The notes below the pieces were generated by a model, which was given only the letters and a program-made list of their open reading frames with translations, was not told where the DNA came from and did no database searches. The position numbers and the translations under genes are program-made. DNA of 13,245 nt from Loktanella sp. UBA3435 (GTDB lineage: Bacteria > Pseudomonadota > Alphaproteobacteria > Rhodobacterales > Rhodobacteraceae), in contig DFSO01000058.1 in NCBI GenBank assembly GCA_002378665.1, forward strand, positions 23,552 to 36,796, written 5' to 3'. Positions 6,161 through 13,245 of the stretch are shown here, piece by piece; position 1 is the first letter of the stretch; the number at the start of each line of letters is the position of its first letter.

Positions 6161-9084
6161 TTGAGGGCCTCGTCACAGCGACCGCACACACCCGCATGGG
6201 AATGCATGCCGACATCTGGCAAGATCTTCCAGCAACGCTGGCACTTCTCGCCTTCCGCCTTGGCAAAGACCACCGCAACATCCGCCACATCGTCCAATTT
6301 GAACGCACCCGCGGGGGCTGCGTCAGTCGAGACATAGATGCCCGACGTGATGCTCAAATCGTCAAACGCCACGGTTTCCAACAGCTTCGCAGTCTCCGCA
6401 GTCACGTAAACCGTTGGCGCTGCTTCCAACGATGCACCAATGACCTTCGCCGTCCGCTCGACCTCCAACGCGCCCGTCACAACACGGCGCACAGAACGCA
6501 CCGTCGCCCATTTCGCGGCCAGCGCATCGTTGCGCCAATCGCTTGGGGTCTCGTCGAAATCGACCAAGTGGACCGAGCTTGCGTCACCCGGGAAGCGCTC
6601 CAACCAAACCTCTTCCATCGTGAACACCAGCACAGGGGCCAGCCACTTTGTCAGACGGTGGAACAAGATATCAAGCACGGTGCGCGCAGCCTTACGGCGT
6701 GCCGTGTCGCCATCACAATACAGCGCATCCTTGCGGATATCGAAGTAGAACGCCGACAGATCAACGGTCGCGAACGTAAACACAGCACTGAACACACCTT
6801 GGAAATCATACGCCGCATAGCCCTTGCGCACGACCTCATCAAGCTCGCTCAAACGGTGCAAGATCACTTGCTCCAGCTCAGGCATATCCGCCACAGCGAC
6901 GCGATCTGCTTCTGTGAAATCAGAGAGCGAACCCAGCATAAACCGCAGCGTGTTGCGCAAACGGCGATAGCTATCCGCTGTCCCTTTCAGGATCTCATCA
7001 CCGATCCGCTGATCGTTGGTATAATCGGTCTGCGCCACCCAAAGACGCAAGATATCCGCGCCATATTGCTGTACGATCTTCTCGGGCACGATGGTGTTGC
7101 CGATGGATTTGGACATCTTCATGCCCTTCGCATCCAGCGTAAACCCGTGGGTCAAAACACCCCGATAAGGCGCATGACCCATGGTGCCACAGGCCTGCAA
7201 AAGCGAGGAGTGGAACCAACCGCGGTGTTGATCAGTTCCCTCAAGATAAAGGTCAGCCATGCCGTCCTCTGATCCATCCGCACGGTCGCGCAGGGTAAAG
7301 GCGTGGGTCGAGCCACTATCGAACCAAACGTCCAAGATGTCCGTGACTTGATCGTAAGCATCAACGTCCACGATACCGCTCAGGAACCGCTCTTTCGCGC
7401 CGTCCTTATACCAAGCATCCGCACCTTCGACCTCAAAGGCCTCTACAATCCGCGCGTTCACATCGGTGTTGCGCAGCAAGAAATCATCATCCGTCGGCAA
7501 GGCACCCACCTTGGTGAAACAGGTCAGCGGCACGCCCCACGCACGTTGACGCGACAGCACCCAATCCGGGCGCTGCTCGATCATGGCGAACAGGCGGTTG
7601 CGGCCTTTTTGCGGGGTCCAAGTAACAAGCTCGTCGATGGACCGCAGCGCACGTTCACGGATTGTGGTGCCATAAGTGTCCTGCCCGTCGCCCACCGCTT
7701 TATCAATCGCTGCAAACCATTGCGGCGTATTGCGGAAGATGATCGGCGCTTTCGAGCGCCAAGAATGCGGATAGCTGTGCTTGATGACGCCGCGCGCGAA
7801 AAGCCCGCCAACCTCAACCAGCTTGGTCATAACAGCCGTGTTCGCATCACCTTCCCAAGGGTTGTTCTTGTTCTTTTTGTTCGGCTTATCGCGCAGGATC
7901 GCAGCACCACCAAAGAACGGCAAATCATCGCGGAAACGACCATCTTCCATCACGTTATAGGTGATGACCTGCTCCAACATACCCAGATCGCGGTAAAGTT
8001 CGAATTCGTCCATACCATGCGACGGGGCGCAATGCACAAAGCCGGTGCCTTCGTCATTGGTCACAAACGGCGCGGCGCGGAAATCGCGCAAACCATCCCA
8101 CTCGCCGTTACCACCTTCAGCACCAGCCAACGGATGGGACAAAGCAAGGCCCGACAATTCTTCCGAAGTCACGCTGCGAACACGTGTCCACATGCCCTCT
8201 TCCAGCCGTGCCTTCGCAAACACCGCATTCGCCATTTTGTCCGACAAAATAAAACGCTCGCCGACATTCAGCCAGCATTCATCAGGCGTGCCCGTGACCT
8301 CATAAAGTCCGTATTCGATGTCGTCGCTATAAACGACAGCTTTGTTCGACGGGATCGTCCAAGGCGTTGTTGTCCAGATCACAACCTTCGCGCCTTGCAA
8401 TTCGCTTTCCGCATTTTGCACCGTGAACTTCACCCAGATCGCAAAGCTCTCTTTATCGGCATACTCGACCTCGGCCTCGGCCAAGGCGGTCTGCTCGACA
8501 GGCGACCACATCACAGGCTTGGAGCCTTGATACAGCGTGCCGTTCATCAGGAACTTTTGGAATTCTTCCGCGATCACGCGCTCGGCGTGGAAATTCATCG
8601 TCAGATACGGATCGGCCCAGTTGCCTTGCACGCCAAGGCGCTTGAACTCTTCACGCTGAATATCGACCCAACCTGCGGCAAACTCGCGGCATTCTTGACG
8701 GAATTCAACAACAGGCACGTCGTCCTTGTTGCGGCCCTTCTCGCGGTATTTCTCTTCGATCTTCCACTCGATCGGCAGACCGTGACAATCCCATCCAGGG
8801 ATATAACGCGCGTCTTTGCCCATCATCTGCTGGGAGCGGACAACCATATCCTTAAGGATTTTGTTCAGCGCGTGACCGATGTGCAAATGACCGTTCGCAT
8901 AGGGAGGGCCATCGTGCAGTGTGAAAGGCTGACGGCCTGTCTTTGCGCGCAGCTGGCCGTAAACGTCCATCTTGACCCAACGATCAAGCCATTCAGGCTC
9001 GCGCTGCGGCAGGCCCGCACGCATCGGAAAATCCGTTTTCGGCAGGTTCAGTGTATCTTTGTATTCAGGGGTGTCGGCGCACAT
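6157..9084 (-). CDS. ileS: Isoleucine--tRNA ligase
   Basis: This 975-residue cytosolic class I synthetase charges tRNA-Ile and edits mischarged valine. Counting from the ATG at 9084, the HIGH signature is HIGH at 68-71 in PYANGHLHIGHALNK, GWDCHGLP is at 97-104, the editing domain carries WTTTPWTIPSN (247-257) and DEGTGFVHCAPSHGMDE (344-360), and KMSKS is at 656-660. The C-terminal zinc knuckle has C948, C951, C967 and C970 and ends four residues from the usual family end. I prefer 9084 to the in-frame ATG at 9105, since AAGGA at 9093-9097 gives an eight-base spacing and relatives begin MCAxTP. It heads a leftward operon with ogt. Its leader contains a strong hairpin. Nothing is missing; a lysine- and asparagine-rich patch near 402-410 is a surface insertion. 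Confidence 0.97.
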   Translation of the reverse strand: MCADTPEYKDTLNLPKTDFPMRAGLPQREPEWLDRWVKMDVYGQLRAKTGRQPFTLHDGPPYANGHLHIGHALNKILKDMVVRSQQMMGKDARYIPGWDCHGLPIEWKIEEKYREKGRNKDDVPVVEFRQECREFAAGWVDIQREEFKRLGVQGNWADPYLTMNFHAERVIAEEFQKFLMNGTLYQGSKPVMWSPVEQTALAEAEVEYADKESFAIWVKFTVQNAESELQGAKVVIWTTTPWTIPSNKAVVYSDDIEYGLYEVTGTPDECWLNVGERFILSDKMANAVFAKARLEEGMWTRVRSVTSEELSGLALSHPLAGAEGGNGEWDGLRDFRAAPFVTNDEGTGFVHCAPSHGMDEFELYRDLGMLEQVITYNVMEDGRFRDDLPFFGGAAILRDKPNKKNKNNPWEGDANTAVMTKLVEVGGLFARGVIKHSYPHSWRSKAPIIFRNTPQWFAAIDKAVGDGQDTYGTTIRERALRSIDELVTWTPQKGRNRLFAMIEQRPDWVLSRQRAWGVPLTCFTKVGALPTDDDFLLRNTDVNARIVEAFEVEGADAWYKDGAKERFLSGIVDVDAYDQVTDILDVWFDSGSTHAFTLRDRADGSEDGMADLYLEGTDQHRGWFHSSLLQACGTMGHAPYRGVLTHGFTLDAKGMKMSKSIGNTIVPEKIVQQYGADILRLWVAQTDYTNDQRIGDEILKGTADSYRRLRNTLRFMLGSLSDFTEADRVAVADMPELEQVILHRLSELDEVVRKGYAAYDFQGVFSAVFTFATVDLSAFYFDIRKDALYCDGDTARRKAARTVLDILFHRLTKWLAPVLVFTMEEVWLERFPGDASSVHLVDFDETPSDWRNDALAAKWATVRSVRRVVTGALEVERTAKVIGASLEAAPTVYVTAETAKLLETVAFDDLSITSGIYVSTDAAPAGAFKLDDVADVAVVFAKAEGEKCQRCWKILPDVGMHSHAGVCGRCDEALK

Positions 9085-9148
9085 AAGGGGCGTCCTTTTC
9101 ATCATCTTTTCAAGGAGTTGGGCGGCGCGAGAAAGTCTGCACCATTGG

Positions 9149-9177
9149 CCCGGCGGCGCTGACGTCAGCGCGCCGGG
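9149..9177 (-). promoter_or_regulatory. Hairpin-forming palindrome in the ileS leader
   Basis: A perfect 16-base palindrome, GCGCTGAC followed by GTCAGCGC (9156-9171), is extended on both sides by CCCGGC (9149-9154) and GCCGGG (9172-9177) with one unpaired G at 9155, giving about 14 pairs. It lies 65 bases upstream of the ileS start and downstream of the putative promoters, so it would be transcribed in the leader. There is no T-tract on either strand, so it is not a normal intrinsic terminator. It could be an mRNA structure or a dimeric protein-binding site (TGACGTCA at the centre). Confidence 0.5.
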
Positions 9178-9204
9178 GACATAATTCGTATGTGCGCCCA
9201 GAAA

Positions 9205-9245
9205 TTCATAAAACGGCTTATAGACCTGTGCAAAAGCCAGAACAA
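9205..9245 (-). promoter_or_regulatory. Putative overlapping promoters of the ileS operon
   Basis: Two sigma-70-like box pairs overlap on the minus strand. The first is TTGTTC (9240-9245) and TATAAG (9217-9222) with a 17-base spacer. The second is TTGCAC (9228-9233) and TATGAA (9205-9210), also with 17 bases. They would start RNA near 9210 and 9198, giving leaders of roughly 115-125 bases before the ATG at 9084. The call rests on consensus matching only. Confidence 0.5.
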
Positions 9246-9308
9246 GGCCTAGCCCTCACCCCATGTTTTCTTATAGTGCCAAGAGGCATTTAAGGGGTGG
9301 TCACGGTT

Positions 9309-10410
9309 ATGAAAATCGCAGTTGCAGGCGCAGGGATTGGCGGGTTGACGGTCGCTGCATTGCTAGGACAGGACGGCCATGATGTCGCGGTGTTTGACCA
9401 GTTCGACAGCCCCCGCCCCGTCGGCTCTGGCCTTGTGATCCAGCCTGTCGGGCAGGCGGTCTTGGCCGAAATCGATGCCTTGGATGAGGCGCTGAAATTG
9501 GGCAACTCGGTCTATCACATGCTTGGGTTTGAGGCCGAAGCAGGTCGCCCTGTTTTGAACGTGCGGTACGACAACGACGGTGGCCCTCGGTTCGGCCTCG
9601 CCATTCACCGCGCCAGCCTTTTCACCGCGATTTGGAACACAGTCCAACGGCAGGGCATTGCACTGCATCAAAGCGCCGCCGTGCAAAGCGCAAAGGACGG
9701 CATTCTGACCCTGCAAGATGGCACCGAACACGGGCCCTTTGATCTGATCATTGACGCGGCGGGGGTCACTTCGCCGCTCTCTCCACTCACATCAAGGCCG
9801 CTCCCATACGGCGCGATTTGGGGCACGGTGGACTGGCCTGAAACAGCGCTGCCGATCACCCAACTGTCGCAATGCTATCGCCGTGCTGACCGCATGATCG
9901 GGGCCTTACCAATCGGGAAAATGCCCAATGACGCCGCGCAAAAGGCAGCGATCTTCTGGTCGCTACCGCGTGATAAATACGACGACTGGTTGGCGTCTGG
10001 ATTGGAAAAATGGAAGGCGGAGGCCGTAGGCCTTTGGCCCGAATTTGCACCGTTCGCCACACAAATCACCGCCCCCTCCCAGATGACAATGGCCCGCTAT
10101 TCGCACGGTACGTTGCGCAAGCCCTACGGCACGGGCCTTGTGCATATCGGCGATGCTGCCCACCGCGCCAGCCCGCAATTGGGCCAAGGGGCAAGACGCC
10201 CTGATGCTTTACGCCAAGTCTCGCAGGTTACATGTCGGCATTTATCAAGCGATGAGCGCCATTTTCACACCGCAATATCAATCTGATAGCCGCGTTTTAC
10301 CGATTTTGCGTGACAGGTTCTTGTTCCCTGCTTCGCAAATCCAGCCGATCCCAAAACTGCTGACCGCGATTGTCTGCGGCAGCATGGTCAACCCGATGCG
10401 CGGCGTTTAA
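9309..10410 (+). pseudogene. FAD-dependent monooxygenase, frameshifted by an internal deletion
   Basis: The gene encodes a group A flavoprotein monooxygenase of the salicylate/UbiH-like family, which would hydroxylate a small, often aromatic, substrate with NAD(P)H and FAD. The N-terminal Rossmann motif GAGIGG is at 7-12 and the second FAD motif GDAAHRASPQLGQGA at 281-295. After GQGA (codon 10191-10193) the frame changes. The first frame runs on with an unrelated tail to a stop at 10286. The family's C-terminal part continues in the next frame from about 10192, with YAKSRRLHVGIYQ and FTPQYQSDSRVLP, to the TAA at 10408-10410. About 20 residues expected between GQGA and YAKSRR are absent. The reading start is the ATG at 9309, after AAGGGG eleven bases earlier; a GTG at 9297 is an alternative. 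The middle motif DAAGVTS is a loose version of the usual one. The final TAA overlaps the extensin-gene stop by three bases. A truncated 325-residue product may still be made but would lack the C-terminal part. Confidence 0.72.
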
Positions 10411-11144
10411 CGGCAGTACGGTCCACTACGATAGCTTGCGGTGTCAAAGTGGAAATGGTCGCGGTGATAGCGGTTCGCCTCTGGTCCCAGCACCGTCCCA
10501 AAAGGTCCGCAAGCCGCCTGCCACATCCCGCGCAACTGCTTGCCGTCGTCGCCGCTGCCCCAGCCCTGTAAAACCGTGATCTCACGACCAAAGTTCAGTT
10601 TGATCCCTGCTATGTCAATCGCGCGGCCCTGAGCGTGTTCAGACAGCTTTTCACCCGATTGATTGTTGCGGTTTCGGCAGGCGTAATCCGACGCGGTTCT
10701 GATGGATCGAATACCGCCGCCCTCACCACCGACCTGCGGGATCGCGCCGCGCTGCACCCAGATTTTGAGCGCAATCGCAGTCTCGCAATTCATCGTCGGA
10801 TTGGCTGGAAACCTGATGCCCGCAACTGACTTGACGCGCACCGCATTCTCGACGCCACAAGCACCACGTCCTGCCACCGTGCCAAGCACATCGCCTTGCA
10901 AGTCAGGGTCGCCGCAGATTTGCCCCTTAACCCGAGCGACGCGGGCGGTCTCGGCGGCTTGCGCCACAGCTGCCGTCCGCGGCTGGGGGCGCAAGGAGGT
11001 TGCAACTGCACTGTCGCTTGCGGTGTTTTCATCGGCCTCGGGTTCAGCCACTTGCTGTTCAGGCCGCGCGACGGGGCGCAATGATGTCTCTTGCGCAGTA
11101 GCAGGCCCAGCAAAAACAAGAAACAAAACAAGCCAGCGGATCAT
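10407..11144 (-). CDS. Extensin-like C-terminal domain protein (putative periplasmic M15-type peptidase fold)
   Basis: This 245-residue protein has an N-terminal signal peptide (MIRWLVLFLVFAGPATA, cleavage likely after residue 17). A low-complexity linker rich in Ala, Glu and Pro (about 18-72) holds two SLRP copies at 21-24 and 50-53. The C-terminal domain (about 73-245) matches the bacterial extensin-like C-terminal family. It contains SEHAQGRAIDI (168-178) and RDHFHFD (228-234), which mirror the zinc-site motifs of D-Ala-D-Ala carboxypeptidases of the M15 type: H170, D177 and H230 or H232. Six cysteines (77, 96, 120, 156, 212, 244) suggest disulfides, as expected in the periplasm. A role in peptidoglycan trimming is inferred from the fold. 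Its ATG overlaps the tyrA stop as ATGA, so it is the last gene of hisC-tyrA-extensin. Confidence 0.85.
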   Translation of the reverse strand: MIRWLVLFLVFAGPATAQETSLRPVARPEQQVAEPEADENTASDSAVATSLRPQPRTAAVAQAAETARVARVKGQICGDPDLQGDVLGTVAGRGACGVENAVRVKSVAGIRFPANPTMNCETAIALKIWVQRGAIPQVGGEGGGIRSIRTASDYACRNRNNQSGEKLSEHAQGRAIDIAGIKLNFGREITVLQGWGSGDDGKQLRGMWQAACGPFGTVLGPEANRYHRDHFHFDTASYRSGPYCR

Positions 11145-12064
11145 GGCTTTGTCGATGATGTCCGGCCAAAGTTTGGCGCAGCAGTATCTTGGCCCGCTTC
11201 AATGATTGAGCGGCGGATCGAGCGCGTACGGGTGAAATAGTCGTGCAAATGCTCGCCGTTGCCTTCGCGAATGGCACGCTGGAGAACGAATAGTTCCTCG
11301 GTGAAACGACCCAATATTTCGAGCGTCGCCTCTTTGTTATTCAGGAACACATCGCGCCACATCGTCGGGTCAGAGGCAGCAATACGGGTAAAATCACGAA
11401 AACCCGCAGCCGAGTATTTGATCACTTCGCTATCGGTAACGCGGCTCAGATCATCGGCAACGCCAACCATCGTGTAAGCGATCAGATGCGGCGTGTGGCT
11501 GGTGACTGCGAGCACCAGATCGTGGTGGTCAGCGTCCATGCGGTCCACGTTGGACCCCATTGCGCGCCAGAGGTTTTCGAGCCGCGCAATGACGGTCTCA
11601 TCTTCGCAAAGATCGGGCACGATAATGCACCAACGATTGTCAAAAAGTTCGGCAAAGCCAGAGCGCGGCCCCGAATGCTCGGTCCCAGCCAAGGGGTGGG
11701 CTGGGACAAAATGCACGCCTTCGGGCAGGTGTTTGGCAACGGCGTCAATGACGGCCCGTTTGACGGACCCGACGTCGCTAACCGTCGCGCCGGCTTTTAG
11801 GACAGGTGCGATCTCGACGGCGACGCTTTCCATGGCACCAACAGGCACACAAAGCACAATAAGATCAGCGCCCTGAGCAGCCTCAGTCGCGCTGTCGCAA
11901 ATTTGGTCGCAGAACCCGATTTCCCGCGCAATGTCGCGGGTTTCGGCCGAGCGGGCATAGCCAACGATTTCACCTGCAAGCCCTGCACGTTTCATCGCAT
12001 GCGCCATTGACGAGGCAATAAGTCCAAGGCCGATCAATGCCACGCGGTCATAGATTTGCGTCAT
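11141..12064 (-). CDS. tyrA: Prephenate/arogenate dehydrogenase
   Basis: This 307-residue cytosolic enzyme oxidatively decarboxylates prephenate (or arogenate) in tyrosine synthesis. The NAD-binding fold begins at once with VALIGLGLIASS (8-19), in which the third glycine of the usual motif is Ala, a tolerated variant. D97-VGSVK and HPLAGTEHSGP (123-133) follow; the His of the latter region and H190/H193 in SHTPH belong to the substrate site. GFRDFTRIAASDPTMWRDVF (221-240) is the conserved helical-domain signature. There is no chorismate mutase domain and no ACT domain, so feedback control by tyrosine through ACT is absent. It overlaps hisC upstream and the extensin-like gene downstream, each as ATGA, pointing to translational coupling. 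Whether it prefers prephenate or arogenate cannot be decided here. Confidence 0.93.
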   Translation of the reverse strand: MTQIYDRVALIGLGLIASSMAHAMKRAGLAGEIVGYARSAETRDIAREIGFCDQICDSATEAAQGADLIVLCVPVGAMESVAVEIAPVLKAGATVSDVGSVKRAVIDAVAKHLPEGVHFVPAHPLAGTEHSGPRSGFAELFDNRWCIIVPDLCEDETVIARLENLWRAMGSNVDRMDADHHDLVLAVTSHTPHLIAYTMVGVADDLSRVTDSEVIKYSAAGFRDFTRIAASDPTMWRDVFLNNKEATLEILGRFTEELFVLQRAIREGNGEHLHDYFTRTRSIRRSIIEAGQDTAAPNFGRTSSTKP

Positions 12065-13149
12065 GTGCGCAGCCCTTTGAACTGCGCTACGGCATGCACG
12101 ATGCGGCGGCAGGCACTCTCGTCACCAACCGTAATCCGCAGGCAGTTCGGCAGTTTGTAACCGGCCACGCGGCGCACCAAAATACCTTCGGCGCGCAAGT
12201 GATCGTCGCAAGCGTTGGCCTCTTCTTCGGAGCCAAATCGAGCGAGAATGAAGTTCGCGGTCGAAGTATCTGTCGGCACCCCGATCTCTGCCAACCCCGT
12301 GGCCAGCCAGTCGCGCCAGCGGGCGTTGTCCGCCCTGCACTTCGCAACATAAGCCGTATCGCGCACCGCGGCTTCGGCTGCAGCGAGGGCTGCGGTGGAG
12401 AGGTTGAAAGGGCCGCGGATGCGGTTGAGGACGTCAATGATCTCGCGGGGACCGTAGCCCCAGCCGACGCGCAGACCGCCAAGACCGTAGATTTTCGAGA
12501 AGGTGCGAGTCATCACGACGTTGCTGCGCGCTTCGATCAACTTAAGACCAGCATCATATCCCTCGACGTATTCGGCATAAGCACCGTCGATCACAAGGAT
12601 CGTTTGCGGCGGGATACCCTCGGCCAATCGCGCAAGGTCGGCTTGCCCGATCATCGTGCCAGTTGGGTTGTTTGGATTGGCCAAAAACACGATCTTGGTT
12701 TTCTTGGTGCAGGCCGCAAGGATCGCGTCAACGTCCGTGACACGCTCACGTTCTTTGACCTCGGCGGGCGTGCCGCCAGCAGCAAGGGTCGATATGCGGT
12801 ACATGGCAAACCCATGTTCTGTAAAGATAACTTCGTCGCCCGCGCCAACATAGGCTTGGCAAAGGAAGTGGATAATCTCGTCGGAGCCCACACCACAAAT
12901 CACCCGATCGGGGTCAAGCTGCCAGACCTCGCCAATGGCGTGGCGCAGTCCAGAGTGGTCGGTATTCGGATAGCGGTGCAGGCTGTGAACAGCGCGCGAA
13001 AACGCCTCTTTCACAACGTCGGAAGGTCCCATCGGGTTCTCGTTTGAAGAGAGTTTAAGCACGTTTGACGCGCCTTCAACATGGGAGGCACCGCCCACAT
13101 AAAGCGCGATATCCATGATCCCTTTTTGCGGTTTAATCTTACTGGTCAT
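12061..13149 (-). CDS. hisC: Histidinol-phosphate aminotransferase (likely also aromatic aminotransferase)
   Basis: This 362-residue class I/II pyridoxal-phosphate aminotransferase converts imidazole-acetol phosphate to histidinol phosphate with glutamate. Visible motifs are KLSSNENPMGPS (32-43), GVGSDEII (86-93), NPNNPTG (158-164), D188-GAY191 and the cofactor lysine K219 in TRTFSKIYGLGGLRVGWG, with R227 for the carboxylate. Length is normal. The start at 13149 has GGGGAAG (13158-13164) eight bases upstream. Being fused by an ATGA overlap to tyrA, rather than lying in a his operon, it probably also transaminates 4-hydroxyphenylpyruvate or prephenate, a known side activity of HisC enzymes. 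That second role is inference from context. A putative promoter lies directly upstream, after a terminator. Confidence 0.94.
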   Translation of the reverse strand: MTSKIKPQKGIMDIALYVGGASHVEGASNVLKLSSNENPMGPSDVVKEAFSRAVHSLHRYPNTDHSGLRHAIGEVWQLDPDRVICGVGSDEIIHFLCQAYVGAGDEVIFTEHGFAMYRISTLAAGGTPAEVKERERVTDVDAILAACTKKTKIVFLANPNNPTGTMIGQADLARLAEGIPPQTILVIDGAYAEYVEGYDAGLKLIEARSNVVMTRTFSKIYGLGGLRVGWGYGPREIIDVLNRIRGPFNLSTAALAAAEAAVRDTAYVAKCRADNARWRDWLATGLAEIGVPTDTSTANFILARFGSEEEANACDDHLRAEGILVRRVAGYKLPNCLRITVGDESACRRIVHAVAQFKGLRT

Positions 13150-13175
13150 ATCAAAAACTTCCCCGAGGTTGGCTT

Positions 13176-13204
13176 GTTCTAGCCTGCCCTATTCACCATG
13201 ACCA
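13176..13204 (-). promoter_or_regulatory. Putative hisC operon promoter
   Basis: TGGTCA (13199-13204) and TAGAAC (13176-13181), each with four of six consensus bases, are spaced by 17 bases on the minus strand. RNA would begin near 13169, leaving about 20 bases before the hisC ATG. It is placed just after the leftward terminator at the window edge, where a fresh promoter is needed. The boxes are weak and the call is tentative. Confidence 0.33.
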
Positions 13205-13216
13205 GTGAGCAGAGAC

Positions 13217-13240
13217 GAAAAAACGGGCTGTGCAACCCGT
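13217..13240 (-). terminator. Leftward intrinsic terminator of the gene beyond the right edge
   Basis: Read on the minus strand, ACGGGTT and AGCCCGT (13223-13240) form a seven-pair stem, with one G-U pair, around a four-base GCAC loop. A run of six T follows at once (13218-13223 on the plus strand as A). This is the form of a Rho-independent terminator and would end an unseen minus-strand gene upstream of hisC. The stem is short but GC-rich at its base. Confidence 0.6.
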
Positions 13241-13245
13241 GCACC

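Noticed and set aside
5685..6335. 216-codon version of Ogt starting inside ileS
   Set aside because: The added 60 residues overlap the ileS zinc-knuckle codons in another frame, are Arg- and Ser-rich and match nothing in the Ogt family.
6196..9162. Two long plus-strand open frames (358 and 619 codons) opposite ileS
   Set aside because: They lie in codon register with ileS on the other strand. In that register a stop arises only where ileS uses TTA, CTA or TCA codons, which this GC-rich genome avoids. The translated text is rich in His and Arg with no recognisable domain. The same explanation covers the long frames opposite priA (163-918) and hisC (12037-13047).
13198..13245. Start of a rightward gene at the right edge (ATG at 13198)
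   Set aside because: The frame is open for 16 codons only because the window ends. There is no ribosome site, the codons include AGA and CGA and the peptide looks unusual. The same bases form a leftward terminator. Kept only as an alternative in the hisC inverted-repeat finding.
1..13245. GTGCAC motifs at both window ends as a terminal repeat
   Set aside because: The shared string is only a self-complementary hexamer with one or two flanking bases. The flanking sequences differ, so it is not evidence of a bounded element.

Overview
The window is 13,245 bases of ordinary, gene-dense chromosome, most likely from a member of the Rhodobacterales (Roseobacter group) of the Alphaproteobacteria. 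This assignment is inferred from the wording of the proteins (IleS, Ogt, PriA, DUF484, extensin-like), the phosphatidylcholine synthase, the moderately high GC content and the scarcity of TTA, CTA and TCA codons. No sequence search was possible. I see no rRNA, tRNA, CRISPR array, insertion sequence, phage gene or toxin-antitoxin pair.

Layout, left to right. (1) priA, replication restart helicase, minus strand, 31-2223. (2) A divergent intergenic region, 2224-2467. (3) A plus-strand group: a DUF484 gene, then xerC 4 bases later (chromosome dimer resolution), then pcs (phosphatidylcholine synthase), which ends tail to tail with the next group and shares 4 bases with it. (4) A minus-strand operon ileS - ogt - EamA permease, 9084 down to 4835, with a hairpin-bearing leader upstream of ileS. 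(5) A plus-strand FAD monooxygenase gene, 9309-10410, that is broken by a frame-changing internal deletion. (6) A minus-strand operon hisC - tyrA - extensin-like protein, 13149 down to 10407, in which each junction is an ATGA overlap. (7) A leftward intrinsic terminator at the right edge that closes an unseen gene.

How the genes work together. hisC and tyrA form a small amino-acid module: prephenate is dehydrogenated to 4-hydroxyphenylpyruvate, and a HisC-type aminotransferase can finish tyrosine as well as make histidinol phosphate. The periplasmic extensin/M15-like protein is translationally coupled to them with no obvious functional link. DUF484 and xerC are a common pair in Proteobacteria. 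ileS, ogt and the permease look like an operon of convenience.

No new multi-gene system is evident. The points worth a second look are small-scale: a 26-base palindrome that supplies both the ileS stop codon and the ogt start codon; the broken monooxygenase; a 14-pair hairpin in the ileS leader; an inverted repeat linking the hisC start codon to its putative -35 box; Gln in place of the arginine finger in Ogt; and the ambiguous DUF484 start beside an 8-codon upstream frame.
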